Below, piece after piece: positions 1-9,245 of a stretch of 37,918 bases of DNA. A model generated the notes under the pieces. It made no database searches and had not been told where the DNA came from. It was given only the letters and a program-made list of their open reading frames with translations. Position 1 is the stretch's first letter. The number at the start of each line of letters is the position of its first letter. Source of the DNA: an uncultured Oxalobacteraceae bacterium. GTDB lineage: Bacteria; Pseudomonadota; Gammaproteobacteria; Burkholderiales; Burkholderiaceae. Location: positions 1 to 37,918 of the forward strand of contig CAMLIL010000055.1 of NCBI GenBank assembly GCA_946480015.1, read 5' to 3'. The translations under genes were made by a program, and so were the position numbers.

Positions 1-337
1 TCTCGCGCACGTTCTGGCCGGTCTTGCCTTGCGCGGCGACCAGCGCGCTGCTGACCGTTTCCACTTCGGCCAGCACGGCGTCGAGCATCTCGGCGGCCAC
101 GTTCGGATTGGAGCGGTAGCTCAGCAGGCTTTGCTTCTGGCGTTCCAGTTCCTGCAGCAGATCCGATTTCAGGTCCGCGCGTCCGGCCACTTCGAGCATG
201 TCGAAGATGGTGGCGAGCGCGACATGGTGCTGCATTGCATGTTCTTGTTGTACGAAGAACTTGAATTTCTCATACAGGTCTTCCAGCCGCAACAACGTGC
301 GTATGCGCTCGTTGAAAGGGTATTCGTAGACGATCAA
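1..337 (-). CDS. zapD: Cell division protein ZapD, N-terminal part
   Basis: The gene runs off the left edge of the window, so only about 112 N-terminal residues are present. The minus-strand translation begins [20 protein letters not shown], which I recognise as the conserved start of ZapD (YacF), the cytoplasmic protein that cross-links FtsZ filaments at the division ring. The most likely start is TTG at 337-335: an in-frame TAA lies a few codons upstream, no ATG is available, and AAAGGG stands about eight bases before the TTG. ATT immediately upstream is the only other candidate. It follows coaE by 63 bases in the same direction, the usual Burkholderiales order. The ZapD assignment is firm; the start codon is less so. 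Confidence 0.88.
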   Translation of the reverse strand, partial: MIVYEYPFNERIRTLLRLEDLYEKFKFFVQQEHAMQHHVALATIFDMLEVAGRADLKSDLLQELERQKQSLLSYRSNPNVAAEMLDAVLAEVETVSSALVAAQGKTGQNVRE

Positions 338-400
338 AATGACATCCCTTTATTGTTGACTGGAGAAGAATCCCGTGATTCTGAACCAAGAGAGGCAAAA

Positions 401-1042
401 TTACAAACGCTCACTTGGTAATCGTGCCATTCTCCCGGAAAAGTCCAAATATTGTTCGTGCAGGTGGGCAATTTGGGGCAACAAGGCGTCGATTCCGCCG
501 TCATTGACTATCACATCATCGGCTGCCGCCAGGCGCTCGGTACGCGTGACCTGGGCCGCCATGATCGCTCGTACTTGCTGTTCTGATAAACCGTTGCGCG
601 CCATGACGCGCTGTATCTGGGTCGCTTCGCTGCAATCGATGGCCAGCACGCGCGCGACGCGCTGGCGCCAGCTGCCCGACTCGACCAGCAGCGGCACCAC
701 CATGATCACGTAGGGGCCGGTGGCGGCCAGCGCTGCCGCTTCCGCGCTGGCGCGGATGCGCGGGTGCAGGATCGCTTCCAGGCGCGCCTTGGCGAGCGGA
801 TCGGAGAACGCCAGGGCACGCATGCGTGCGCGGTCCAGCGCGCCATCCGGACCGGCAAATTCCGGCCCGAAGGCTTGCACGATCTCCGGCATGGCCGGGC
901 CGCGCGGCGCGGTCAGGGAATGGGCGATCTGGTCGGTATCGACGATGGACGCGCCCAGTTCGGCAAAGCGGTCCGCCACCGTGGTCTTGCCGCAGCCGAT
1001 GCCACCGGTCAGGCCAACGGTAAAGCGCGTCATCGGCGACAC
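401..1042 (-). CDS. coaE: Dephospho-CoA kinase
   Basis: CoaE phosphorylates the ribose 3'-hydroxyl of dephospho-CoA, the last cytoplasmic step of coenzyme A synthesis. The 213-residue product has the P-loop [12 protein letters not shown] at residues 10-21, followed by the family segment VDTDQIAH, and VVPLLVESG in the middle, all typical of CoaE; the length is normal. It begins two bases after pilD ends and is followed by zapD, so it is probably co-transcribed with pilD. MTRF at residue 4 is a possible alternative start. Confidence 0.96.
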   Translation of the reverse strand: MSPMTRFTVGLTGGIGCGKTTVADRFAELGASIVDTDQIAHSLTAPRGPAMPEIVQAFGPEFAGPDGALDRARMRALAFSDPLAKARLEAILHPRIRASAEAAALAATGPYVIMVVPLLVESGSWRQRVARVLAIDCSEATQIQRVMARNGLSEQQVRAIMAAQVTRTERLAAADDVIVNDGGIDALLPQIAHLHEQYLDFSGRMARLPSERL

Positions 1043-1044
1043 CG

Positions 1045-1926
1045 CTAGGCCAGCAGCCGCGCCACCAGCGACTGGGTGAAGGCGGCCAGCTCATTGCCGT
1101 ACAGCAGCGCGATCAGGCCGGCGCCGGCCAGGTAGGGGCCGAACGGGATAGGGGTGCCGCGCGCGTGGCGGCCGCCCACCATCAGGGTCAGGCCGACGAT
1201 CGAACCGACCACCGACGACAGCAGGATGATGGTCGGCAGCATGGTCCAGCCCATCCAGGCGCCCAGCGCGGCCAGCAGCTTGAAGTCGCCGTAGCCCATG
1301 CCCTCCTTTTTCATGATCAGCTTGAACAGCCAGTAGACCGACCACAGCGCCAGATAGCCGGCCACCGCGCCGATCACCGCCTCGTGCAGCGGCACGAAGG
1401 TGCCGTTCAGGTTGATGAGCAGGCCCAGCCACAGGAGGGGATAGGTCAGGTCGTCCGGCAGGTATTGCGTATCGAAGTCGATGAAGGTCATGGCCACCAG
1501 CGCGAAGGCAAACACGGCCGCGCTCAGGCCGGCCACGCCGCTGCCGAACTTCCACACCATCAGCGCGGCCAGCGCGCCGGTGAGCAGTTCCACCGCCGGG
1601 TAGCGCGCCGAGATCGGCGCCTTGCATTTGCTGCACTTGCCGCGCAGGGCCAGCCAGCTGATGACCGGTATGTTTTCCAGCGCCGTGATCTGGTGCCCGC
1701 AATGCGGGCAGGCCGAGCGCGGCACCATCAGGTTGTAGCTATCCTGATGCGGCAGGTCCTTGCCCTGCTTGTGCGCGATGTAGTTCTCCTCGTCGCGCTC
1801 CATCATCTTGGGCAGGCGGTGGATGACGACGTTGAGGAAGCTGCCGATCAGCAGGCCGAACAGGGCGGCGGCCAGGGTAGGGGCCAGCAAGCCTGGGGCG
1901 GCGAACAAAAGAGTTTCTGGCGACAT
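1045..1926 (-). CDS. pilD: Prepilin peptidase / N-methyltransferase PilD
   Basis: PilD is the inner-membrane aspartic protease that removes the leader of type IV prepilins and type II pseudopilins and methylates the new N-terminus. The 293-residue product has an N-terminal membrane helix with the [12 protein letters not shown] motif (residues 28-39), a zinc-type four-cysteine domain (C73, C76, C98, C101), and the two aspartate motifs of the active site: [12 protein letters not shown] near residue 150 and [12 protein letters not shown] further on. Several hydrophobic segments separate them. It lies with coaE and zapD as in related genomes. PilB and PilC are separated from it by an antiporter gene. 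Confidence 0.96.
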   Translation of the reverse strand: MSPETLLFAAPGLLAPTLAAALFGLLIGSFLNVVIHRLPKMMERDEENYIAHKQGKDLPHQDSYNLMVPRSACPHCGHQITALENIPVISWLALRGKCSKCKAPISARYPAVELLTGALAALMVWKFGSGVAGLSAAVFAFALVAMTFIDFDTQYLPDDLTYPLLWLGLLINLNGTFVPLHEAVIGAVAGYLALWSVYWLFKLIMKKEGMGYGDFKLLAALGAWMGWTMLPTIILLSSVVGSIVGLTLMVGGRHARGTPIPFGPYLAGAGLIALLYGNELAAFTQSLVARLLA

Positions 1927-2018
1927 GGGGTCCCGTTTGGCAAGTATGGAAAGTAGTTCTCTACATCAACGCATTTTAGAGGGTTCTGCCCGCGCGGCAA
2001 ACCGCCGCATGGCTTTAA

Positions 2019-3719
2019 TTAGTGATTTTGCCCCGGGCCGGCCCCCAGCTGGTCGAGAATATGCGCCGTCATGTTGCGCGCAAGTTCCTGTTCGCCGTAA
2101 AAAATCGCCGCACCCGTATCGCTGCGCAGCAGATCGGCGTCCTGCGCGCTATGGGTGCGCACCAGGATGCGGATCGACGGATTGAGCGCGCGCGCCGTCT
2201 CGGCCATGCTGCGCACGTCGACGCTGTCGGGCGTGGCGATGGCCAGCACCGTGGCGTTGGCGATATGCGCCTGGATCAGCACGGACGGCTCGGCCGCGTT
2301 GCCGGCCACCGCCGCAATGCCGCGCTTGCGCAGCTGGTCGACGTAGTCGCGATTCTGTTCGGCGACGACGAAATGGATACCGCGTGCCTCCAGCTGGTCG
2401 GCAATCATGCGTCCGACCCGGCCATAGCCGACCAGCACCACCTGGCCGCTCAGTTGCTCGTGCGGCACGCTGGTGGGCAGCTCGGCCAGCGGATCGAGCG
2501 GCAGCGAAAGCTTGCGCGCCAGATCCGGACTGCCGCTGAGCCACTTCTCCAGCGGCTCGACCGCCTTGAACAGCAGCGGATTGAGGGCGATCGAAATGAT
2601 CGCACCGGCCAGGATCAGGTTCTGGCCCTGCGCCGGCAGCAATCCCAGCGACATGCCCATGGCCGCCAGAATGAAGGAAAACTCGCCGATCTGGGCCAGG
2701 CTGGCCGACACCGTGGCGGCGGTCTTGATCGGGTAGCGCAAGCCCAGCACCAGCAGGAAGGCGGCCAGCGACTTGCCGAACATGATCACCGCCGTCACCA
2801 TCAGCACGCGGCCGGGGCTGTCGACCAGGATGCGCGGATCAAACAGCATGCCCACCGAGACGAAGAACAGGACCGAGAAGGCATCGCGCAGCGGCAGCGA
2901 TTCTTCGGCGGCGCGATGGGCCAGCGGCGATTCGCGCAGCACCATGCCGGCGAAGAAGGCGCCCAGCGCGAACGACACGCCGAACAATTCCGATGAACCG
3001 TAGGCGATGCCGACCGCGCTGGCGATCACGGCCAGGGTGAACAGTTCGCGCGAGCCGGTGCGCGCCACCCGCCACAGCGCCCACGGCAACAGCTTGCGTC
3101 CGCCCACCAGCATGACCGCTACAAAAGCGGCCACCTGGCCGAGCGTGATGGCCAGCGACAGCCAGAAGTTGCCGCCGGTCTCGCCTTTGCCGCCCAGGGC
3201 CGGGGCCAGCGCCGGCAGCATCACCAGCATCAGCACCGTCACCAAGTCTTCCACCACCAGCCAGCCGACGGCAATGCGCCCGTTGAGCGAGCCGAGCGTG
3301 CCGCGTTCCTCCAGCGCGCGCAGCAGCACCACCGTGCTGGCCACCGACAGGGCCAGGCCGAACACCAGGCCGGCGCCCAGCTGCCAGCCCCACAGGTGCG
3401 CCAGCCCCATGCCCATCAGCGTGGCCACGCCGATCTGCAGCACGGCGCCGGGCAGGGCGATGCCGCGTACTTCGATCAGGTCATCGATGGAAAAATGCAG
3501 GCCGACCCCGAACATGAGCAGCATGACGCCGATTTCGGCCAGCTGTCCGGCCAGCGCGACATCGGCCACGAAGCCGGGGGTGGCCGGGCCGATCACGATA
3601 CCGGCGGCGAGGTAGCCGATGAGCGCGGGCAGGCGCAGGCGCACGGCGAGCATGCCGAACAGCAGGCCGAAGCCGAGTGCCGCGGCAATGGTGGTGATCA
3701 GGGTGAGGTTATGGTGCAT
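2019..3719 (-). CDS. ybaL: YbaL/KefB-type cation:proton antiporter with TrkA-N domain
   Basis: This is a monovalent cation:proton antiporter of the CPA2 group, in the inner membrane, probably moving K+ against H+. The 566-residue protein has about a dozen hydrophobic segments in the first 400 residues, with family motifs LMFGVGLHFS, SVASTVVLLRALEERG, FALGAFFAGMVL and SLAQIGEFSFILA. It ends in a cytoplasmic nucleotide-binding TrkA-N domain with the Rossmann motif GYGRVGRMIADQL. The match to E. coli YbaL as I remember it runs almost end to end. I place the start at the ATG giving MHHNLTLITT, which agrees with YbaL; the open frame extends 28 codons further upstream without family similarity. It sits between pilC and pilD in the same direction, with a terminator after pilC separating it. 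Confidence 0.9.
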   Translation of the reverse strand: MHHNLTLITTIAAALGFGLLFGMLAVRLRLPALIGYLAAGIVIGPATPGFVADVALAGQLAEIGVMLLMFGVGLHFSIDDLIEVRGIALPGAVLQIGVATLMGMGLAHLWGWQLGAGLVFGLALSVASTVVLLRALEERGTLGSLNGRIAVGWLVVEDLVTVLMLVMLPALAPALGGKGETGGNFWLSLAITLGQVAAFVAVMLVGGRKLLPWALWRVARTGSRELFTLAVIASAVGIAYGSSELFGVSFALGAFFAGMVLRESPLAHRAAEESLPLRDAFSVLFFVSVGMLFDPRILVDSPGRVLMVTAVIMFGKSLAAFLLVLGLRYPIKTAATVSASLAQIGEFSFILAAMGMSLGLLPAQGQNLILAGAIISIALNPLLFKAVEPLEKWLSGSPDLARKLSLPLDPLAELPTSVPHEQLSGQVVLVGYGRVGRMIADQLEARGIHFVVAEQNRDYVDQLRKRGIAAVAGNAAEPSVLIQAHIANATVLAIATPDSVDVRSMAETARALNPSIRILVRTHSAQDADLLRSDTGAAIFYGEQELARNMTAHILDQLGAGPGQNH

Positions 3720-4085
3720 GGGCGCGGTCCGTAGTCGATATGGCATTGATTGTACGGCGTGCGGATGCCGGCGCGGTTTTGATCGGCATGCAAGCTGCCA
3801 CATGGCATTTCAGACTTCATTCGCTGCCCCGCTATCAGAAATCGAGCTGGAGAATGTACTTATCGGGCCCATAGCCCCTACGCATCGCCTTTCCAATATT
3901 TTCGGGATACCCAATCCGCCCTAACTTCGAGAATGTCAACGAGGTGCCAGGTTTGCCTACCTACCCACTAGCAGGCGTAGCTGTCAACGCAGCACGGCTC
4001 CGGGCGCTGCGAACGCAAAAAGGGCCGCGAATCGAGTGATTTGCGGCCCTTTGACTGAAAACTACTTAGCGGTTACCGGCTCGCC
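3720..4085. other. Intergenic region between pilC and the antiporter gene
   Basis: This 366-base gap lies between the pilC stop and the antiporter start. It contains the pilC terminator near its right end. The rest should hold the antiporter promoter, but I could not pick a convincing -35/-10 pair. I see no credible gene here; the only open frames are short and lack family features. Confidence 0.6.
4017..4052 (-). terminator. Rho-independent terminator after pilC
   Basis: Read on the minus strand this is AAAGGGCCGC, a loop of about 14 bases, then GCGGCCCTTTTT: a strong GC stem followed by a run of five T. It lies about 35 bases beyond the pilC stop codon and should end the pilB-pilC transcript, making the downstream antiporter gene independently transcribed. 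Confidence 0.85.
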
Positions 4086-5312
4086 TTACACCACCGAACC
4101 AAGCTTGAAGATCGGCAGATACATGGCCACCACCAGGCCGCCGATCAGCACACCCAGAATCACCATGATCAGCGGCTCCATCAGCGACGACAAGGCCGCC
4201 ACCGCTTCGTCGACCTCGTCTTCGAAGAAGCCGGCCACTTTGCCGAGCATGGAATCGAGCGCGCCCGACTCTTCGCCGATGGCCACCATCTGCGTTACCA
4301 GCGGCGGAAACACATTGGCGTTCTGCATGGCCACCGTCAGGCTGGTACCGGTCGAGACCTCGCTCTGAATCTTCTTGGTCGCTTCCAGATACACCGCGTT
4401 GCCGGCCGCGCCGCCCACCGAATCGAGCGCTTCGACCAATGGCACGCCGGCCGCGAACATGGTTGCCAGGGTGCGCGTCCAGCGCGCAATGGCCGCCTTG
4501 CGGATCACTGAACCGAAGATCGGCGCCCTGAGCAAGGTGATATCCATGAATCGCTGCATCTTGGCCGAACGCCGCCAGGTCTGAAAGAAGAAATAGATCA
4601 CGGCAAACAGCGAGCCGAAAATCGCCCACCACCAGGCCACGAAGAATTCCGACAGGTTCATCACGAATACGGTCGGCGCCGGCAGGTTGGCGCCGAAGCT
4701 GGCGAACACCGATTTGAACGCCGGCACCACCCAGATCATGATCACCGCGGTGACCACGAAGGCGATCGCCAGAATCGACACCGGGTACATCAGGGCCGAC
4801 TTGATCTTGCCCTTGATGGCCAGGGTCTTTTCCTTGTACACGGCCAGGCGGTGCAGCAGGTCTTCCAGAATACCGGCCTGTTCGCCCGCGCCCACCAGAT
4901 TGCAGAACAGCGCGTCGAAGTAGAGCGGATATTTGCGGAACGCGTTGTTCAGGCTGGTACCGGTCTCGATGTCGGAGCGCAAGTCGAGAATCAGCTTGGC
5001 CATCGACGGGTTGGCGTGGCCCTTGCTGACGATATCGAACGATTGCAGCAGCGGCACGCCGGCTTTCATCATCGTGGCCAGCTGGCGCGTGAACATCGAA
5101 ATGTCCTTGTCGGTGATCTTCTTGCCGCTGCGGTAAACCTTTTTCTTGACCTTGGTGACCATCACGCCCTGGCGGCGCAGGGTGACGTTGACGATGGCTT
5201 CGCCGCCGGCGCGCAGTTCGCCGCGGACGGTCTTGCCCGACTTGTCCTTGCCTTCCCAGGCGTAGACAGATTCCTTGACGGCGCTGGTGGCCTTCGATGA
5301 TGAGCTTGCCAT
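4086..5312 (-). CDS. pilC: Type IV pilus inner-membrane platform protein PilC
   Basis: PilC is the polytopic inner-membrane platform that couples the PilB and PilT motors to pilin assembly. The 408-residue product has the two repeated T2SSF domains of the family, each opening with a motif such as FTRQLATMMKAGVPLLQSFD (about residues 74-93) and WTRTLATMFAAGVPLVEALD (second half). Three membrane segments are visible, including the C-terminal one near LIMVILGVLIGGLVVAMYLP. Length is normal for PilC. It starts seven bases after pilB ends, so the two form an operon closed by the terminator at 4017-4052. Confidence 0.97.
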   Translation of the reverse strand: MASSSSKATSAVKESVYAWEGKDKSGKTVRGELRAGGEAIVNVTLRRQGVMVTKVKKKVYRSGKKITDKDISMFTRQLATMMKAGVPLLQSFDIVSKGHANPSMAKLILDLRSDIETGTSLNNAFRKYPLYFDALFCNLVGAGEQAGILEDLLHRLAVYKEKTLAIKGKIKSALMYPVSILAIAFVVTAVIMIWVVPAFKSVFASFGANLPAPTVFVMNLSEFFVAWWWAIFGSLFAVIYFFFQTWRRSAKMQRFMDITLLRAPIFGSVIRKAAIARWTRTLATMFAAGVPLVEALDSVGGAAGNAVYLEATKKIQSEVSTGTSLTVAMQNANVFPPLVTQMVAIGEESGALDSMLGKVAGFFEDEVDEAVAALSSLMEPLIMVILGVLIGGLVVAMYLPIFKLGSVV

Positions 5313-5319
5313 GATTTTC

Positions 5320-7047
5320 CTATTCGTTGGTGCAGCCGAGCACTTCTTCCAGGCTGGTCAAACCTTGTTTGACCTTCATCAGGCCGGAGCGGCGCAGCGA
5401 CTTGACGCCTTCCTTTTCGGACTGCTCGGCAATCTGCATCGCATTGCCGTGCGCGAGAATGATTTTTTCGATTTCCGGCGTGATCGGCATGATCTGGTAA
5501 ATGCCCACCCGGCCCTTGTAGCCGGAACCGAGGCAGCGTTCGCAGCCGACCGGACCGTAGGGCTTCCAGCCGCCCTCCAGCTCGTCGGGCTTGAAGCCGG
5601 CCGCCAGCAGGATGTCCGGGCTGGTCTCGAGCGGCTGCTTGCACGTGCACAGCCGGCGCGCCAGGCGCTGGGCGGTGATCATGATGACCGAGGAGGCGAT
5701 GTTGAACGGCGCCACGCCCATATTCATCAAGCGCGTCAGGGTCGACGGCGCATCGTTGGTGTGCAGGGTCGAAAACACCATGTGGCCGGTCTGCGCGGCC
5801 TTGATGGCGATGTCGGCCGTTTCCAGGTCGCGGATCTCGCCGACCATGATGATGTCCGGATCCTGGCGCAGGAAGGCTTTCAGCGCGACGGGGAACGTGA
5901 GGCCCGCCCTGTCGTTGACGTTGACCTGGTTCACGCCGGGCAGGTTGATCTCGGCCGGGTCTTCCGCGGTCGAAATATTGATGCCCGGCTTGTTGATCAC
6001 GTTCAGGCAGGTGTACAGCGACACCGTCTTGCCCGAACCGGTCGGGCCGGTCACCAGCACCATGCCGTAGGGGCGTTGAATCGCGTCCAGCAGCAAGGCT
6101 TTCTGGTCGGGATCGTAGCCGAGCGCGTCGATGCCCATCTGGGCTTGCGTCGCATCCAGAATACGCATCACGGTTTTTTCGCCGAACAAGGTCGGCAGGG
6201 TCGAGACGCGGAAGTCGATGGTTTTGACGGGCGACAGGATCAGGCGCATGCGGCCATCCTGCGGCACGCGCTTTTCCGAGATGTCCAGCTTGGCCAGCAC
6301 CTTGATGCGCGAGACCAGCTTGTCGCGGATGGCGATGGGCGGCTGGGCGTGCTCGCGCAGCACGCCGTCGACGCGCATGCGGATGCGATAAAACTTTTCG
6401 AACGGCTCGAAGTGGATGTCCGAGGCGCCCAGGTTGACCGCGTCCATCAGGATCTTGTTGAGGAACTTGACGATCGGCGCGTCTTCGATGTCGGCCGCGG
6501 CCTGGTCTACCGCCGGGGCCGCTTCCTGTTCCTCGGCGAACTGGATGTCGCCTTCGTCGCCGACCAGTTCCTGGATGCTGTCCTCGGCGGTCTTGGCCAG
6601 CCGCGCCAGCAAGGCCAGCAGCACATCGTGGGCCACGATGACCGGCTCGACGGTCGACTCGCTCTGAAACTTGATCTGGTCGAGCGCCTGGGTATTGGTG
6701 GGGTCCGAGATGGCGACCGACATTTTGTTGCCGCGTTTAGCCAGGGCCACCACGCGCTGGCCCTGCATCAGCTTGGCGTCGATGGCCGCGTCCGGCAAGG
6801 CGTCGGCGTTGAAGGACTTCAGATCCATCAAGGGATAGCCGAAGGTTTCCGCGCAAAACATGGCCAGCGACGCGGCATCCAGGCTGCCGGACGCCAGCAG
6901 GATATCGATGAACAGCGTCTTTTCCGTCGCCGATTTCTTCAACAGGCTTTCCGCCTGGGGCAGCGACAGGCGTCCAGCCTGCACCAGCGCACGCGCCAGC
7001 CCCGGCATCGGGGGCGCAGAAGCGGCGGTGGGGAGGACTGCTGCCAT
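5320..7047 (-). CDS. pilB: Type IV pilus extension ATPase PilB
   Basis: PilB is the cytoplasmic hexameric ATPase that powers pilus extension. The 575-residue product has an N-terminal T2SSE_N/MshEN-like domain (about residues 15-150), Walker A GPTGSGKT at 334-341, an Asp-box region around AEDPAEINLP (361-370), a Walker B region DPDIIMVGEIRD (396-407), a His-box STLHTND (426-432), and the zinc cysteine pairs C467/C469 and C502/C505 typical of extension ATPases. The start MAAVLPTAAS fits the family in related bacteria. It is the first gene of the pilB-pilC unit. Confidence 0.97.
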   Translation of the reverse strand: MAAVLPTAASAPPMPGLARALVQAGRLSLPQAESLLKKSATEKTLFIDILLASGSLDAASLAMFCAETFGYPLMDLKSFNADALPDAAIDAKLMQGQRVVALAKRGNKMSVAISDPTNTQALDQIKFQSESTVEPVIVAHDVLLALLARLAKTAEDSIQELVGDEGDIQFAEEQEAAPAVDQAAADIEDAPIVKFLNKILMDAVNLGASDIHFEPFEKFYRIRMRVDGVLREHAQPPIAIRDKLVSRIKVLAKLDISEKRVPQDGRMRLILSPVKTIDFRVSTLPTLFGEKTVMRILDATQAQMGIDALGYDPDQKALLLDAIQRPYGMVLVTGPTGSGKTVSLYTCLNVINKPGINISTAEDPAEINLPGVNQVNVNDRAGLTFPVALKAFLRQDPDIIMVGEIRDLETADIAIKAAQTGHMVFSTLHTNDAPSTLTRLMNMGVAPFNIASSVIMITAQRLARRLCTCKQPLETSPDILLAAGFKPDELEGGWKPYGPVGCERCLGSGYKGRVGIYQIMPITPEIEKIILAHGNAMQIAEQSEKEGVKSLRRSGLMKVKQGLTSLEEVLGCTNE

Positions 7048-7109
7048 AGTTGCAACGCCTATTGTTGGATGACAAATGGATGGGCCGACAGAGCGGCGGG
7101 CTGTCTCCG

Positions 7110-7133
7110 ATGATGCCCTCAGGCATCATTTTT
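7110..7133 (+). terminator. Hairpin in the pilB-corC gap, possible terminator
   Basis: ATGATGCC, loop CTCA, GGCATCAT is an eight-pair stem, followed on the plus strand by TTTT. The T-run is on the strand opposite to the flanking genes, which both read on the minus strand. It is therefore either a block against antisense transcription or simply a hairpin in the pilB leader. Confidence 0.35.
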
Positions 7134-7208
7134 GTAAAGGATTTGTCTCAGTGAGAGAGGCTTCGATACCACGTAGTTGAATTGGTATCGGCGCCGGGGG
7201 AAGCGAGC

Positions 7209-8498
7209 TCATGCGGTGGGGCGCCCCCCCGGCCGGACCAGCTTGGCGACCTTGATGGCTTGATTTTTCACCTGCACCACTTCGATGACCAGCTCGCCCA
7301 GGCGCAGCGCGATCGGCGCGTCCGGAATGTCCTGCAACTGTTCGAGCAGCAGGCCGTTGAGGGTCTTGGGGCCGTCCAGCGGCAGGTGAAGATCCAGCTT
7401 CTTGTTGATGTCGCGCAGCAGGGTCGAGCCTTCCAGCATGCATTCGCCGCGCCCATCCCAGCCCACGCCGTCGCGCCGCGCGGCGCCCGGCATGGTGGTG
7501 GTGAATTCGCCGATCATTTCCTCGATGATATCGTCGAGCGTCACCAGGCCCTGCACCTCGCCGTACTCGTCGACGATGATGCCCAGGCGTTCCTTGTTTT
7601 CCTGAAAATACTGCAGCTGGGTAAACACGCTGGTGTCCTGGGGAATGAAGTAGGGCGGGGTCAGCAGTTCGCGGAAATGCGCCACCGTCAACTCTTCCTC
7701 TTCGTTGAGCAGGGCCACCGCATGGCGCACATGCAGGATGCCGACGATGCGGTTGATCTCGCCTTCGTAGACCGGCAGCTTGTTGTGATAGCAGGTCGTC
7801 AACTGATGCTTGATGTCGTCGACCGGCACGGCCAGGTTCAGCGCCTCGATCTGGGCGCGCGGGGTCATGATGTCGTCGACCGAGACGGTTTCCAGATCGA
7901 ACAGATTAAGCAGGATGCTCTTGTGCTTCTGCGGAATGAAGTTGCCGCCTTCCAGCACGATGGCGCGCAATTCCTCGGGCGACACGCGCTGGGGCTGGGC
8001 CTGCTGGGGAGGACGCACATGGATGAGCTTGAGCACCACGGACACGAACAGGTTCACAAACCAGACCAGCGGCTTGCCCATCGCCATCATCGGCTTCAGG
8101 AAGGCGCTGGCCACCAGCGAGATCGTTTCGGGAAAGCGCGCGCCGACGAACTTGGGCGTTATTTCGGCAAACACGATCAGGACGAAGGCCACCGCGCTGA
8201 TGGCGATGGCGATCACGCTTTCCTGATAGCCGAAGAACAGGATGGCGATGGCGGTGGCCAGCGCCGTGGCCATGGCGTTGAGCAGCGTATTGGCGATCAG
8301 GATCAGCGACAGCAGCTGGTCGGTGCGTTCGAGCAGCCACAAGGTGGTGATGGCGCCGCGGTGATTGCGCTTGGCAAGATTGCGCAGGCGATACTTGTTG
8401 GCCGACATCAGCGCCGTTTCCGCCATGGCGAAAAAGGCCGAGCAGAGGATGAGGAAAACGAGCGCGGCGACCAGCACCGACAGGGGCACGCTATCCAA
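7209..8498 (-). CDS. HlyC/CorC family protein with CNNM (DUF21), CBS and CorC domains
   Basis: An inner-membrane protein of the CNNM/CorB group, linked in known members to magnesium and cobalt transport. The 429-residue product has an N-terminal DUF21 domain with about four hydrophobic segments (residues 1-145, including SAFFAMAETALMSANKYRLR), a CBS-domain pair (about 200-330, with DIMTPRAQIEAL and the acidic segment IIVDEYGEVQGLVTLDDIIE), and a C-terminal CorC_HlyC domain. Length is normal. Which ion it handles cannot be told from sequence. The name haemolysin is historical and is not implied here. Confidence 0.9.
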   Translation of the reverse strand: MDSVPLSVLVAALVFLILCSAFFAMAETALMSANKYRLRNLAKRNHRGAITTLWLLERTDQLLSLILIANTLLNAMATALATAIAILFFGYQESVIAIAISAVAFVLIVFAEITPKFVGARFPETISLVASAFLKPMMAMGKPLVWFVNLFVSVVLKLIHVRPPQQAQPQRVSPEELRAIVLEGGNFIPQKHKSILLNLFDLETVSVDDIMTPRAQIEALNLAVPVDDIKHQLTTCYHNKLPVYEGEINRIVGILHVRHAVALLNEEEELTVAHFRELLTPPYFIPQDTSVFTQLQYFQENKERLGIIVDEYGEVQGLVTLDDIIEEMIGEFTTTMPGAARRDGVGWDGRGECMLEGSTLLRDINKKLDLHLPLDGPKTLNGLLLEQLQDIPDAPIALRLGELVIEVVQVKNQAIKVAKLVRPGGRPTA

Positions 8499-8611
8499 GG
8501 GTCACCGGAAACAAGCTTGCATGGGAAAACGAAGCGGAGTGAAAGGGAGTGGCCTGCCAAAATGGCAACCATGAGCGGTCAATTCTAAGTCAAGCGCCAG
8601 CGGCGTGCAAG

Positions 8612-9172
8612 TTAGCCGTTCCACCAATGCGAGGTCGGGCCGCATTCCGGCAGGCGGGCTTGCACCGCTTCGTGGATGATGCCGGCGGCCACGGCCTGGT
8701 CGGCGTCGTAAATGCGGGCGTTGCCGAACAGGTTGGTCCGGATATCGTCCTTCACGCCGGCCGCCCTGGTCGCTTCCTCATAAATGGTGGCGTAGCGTTC
8801 GGCGTCGAAGTCGAGGCAGTCGCGCCATTCGCTCACGCGCGAGTGATCGGCCGCCACCAGGTTGCCGAATCCCCAGTGCAGCGGATGGATCAGGAAGCGG
8901 GTGCCGGGGCAGGCATAGCGCCGCTGGCCTGCCAGAAAGATCACCACGCCGACCGATTCCACACTGCCGATGTTGTGGGTCACCAGCGGCAAGGGCAGTG
9001 ATTTCAGGAAAAAATACAGCGCAAAGCCGGCCGTCATGTTGCCGCCCTCGGTCGACATATGCAATTCGATCTCGCTGGCGCCGTTCTGCAATGCCTGCAG
9101 GCAAAGATTACGGACGGTACAGACCGATCCGTGGGTAATGGGTCCGATAAAGTGAACTATATGTAAGGACAT
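8612..9172 (-). CDS. ClpP/SDH-clan serine peptidase-like protein
   Basis: The 186-residue product follows the ClpP fold: FIGPIT near the N-terminus, HMSTEGGNMTAGFALY matching the ClpP glycine-rich strand, GSVESVGVVIFLAGQRR with the presumed nucleophile Ser73, and GTRFLIHPLHWG with His96. The third catalytic position, an Asp in E. coli ClpP, aligns by eye with Ala152 in FGNARIYDADQA. Two residues are missing from the loop between Ser and His. There is no signal peptide, and no clpX is nearby, so this is a divergent ClpP-like protein and not the housekeeping ClpP. GGGAG precedes the ATG at a normal distance. Substrate and partner are unknown. Confidence 0.78.
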   Translation of the reverse strand: MSLHIVHFIGPITHGSVCTVRNLCLQALQNGASEIELHMSTEGGNMTAGFALYFFLKSLPLPLVTHNIGSVESVGVVIFLAGQRRYACPGTRFLIHPLHWGFGNLVAADHSRVSEWRDCLDFDAERYATIYEEATRAAGVKDDIRTNLFGNARIYDADQAVAAGIIHEAVQARLPECGPTSHWWNG

Positions 9173-9245
9173 TGTTTCTCCCGACGCTGGCTAGCCCAAG
9201 AATAACAAGTTTTCGCCCCGAGCATAGTTCTGCTGACGTCGCCGG

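Noticed and set aside
5524..5552. GGAACC as another hrp box
   Set aside because: No CCACNNA-like box follows at 15-16 bases. The same is true of GGAACC at 10788, 18763, 19568 and 26053, all of which are inside coding sequence.
5275..7113. Long plus-strand open frame opposite pilB
   Set aside because: It lies antisense to a fully recognisable PilB, is rich in Arg, His, Gln and Asp as expected for a GC-rich shadow frame, and has no domain. The same holds for the long antisense frames at 7182-8588, 12090-14405, 21496-23286, 28445-30526, 30507-32924, 32603-35206 and 35866-37644.
7209..8498. Haemolysin
   Set aside because: The HlyC/CorC family name is historical; the domain set (DUF21, CBS pair, CorC_HlyC) points to an ion-transport-related membrane protein.
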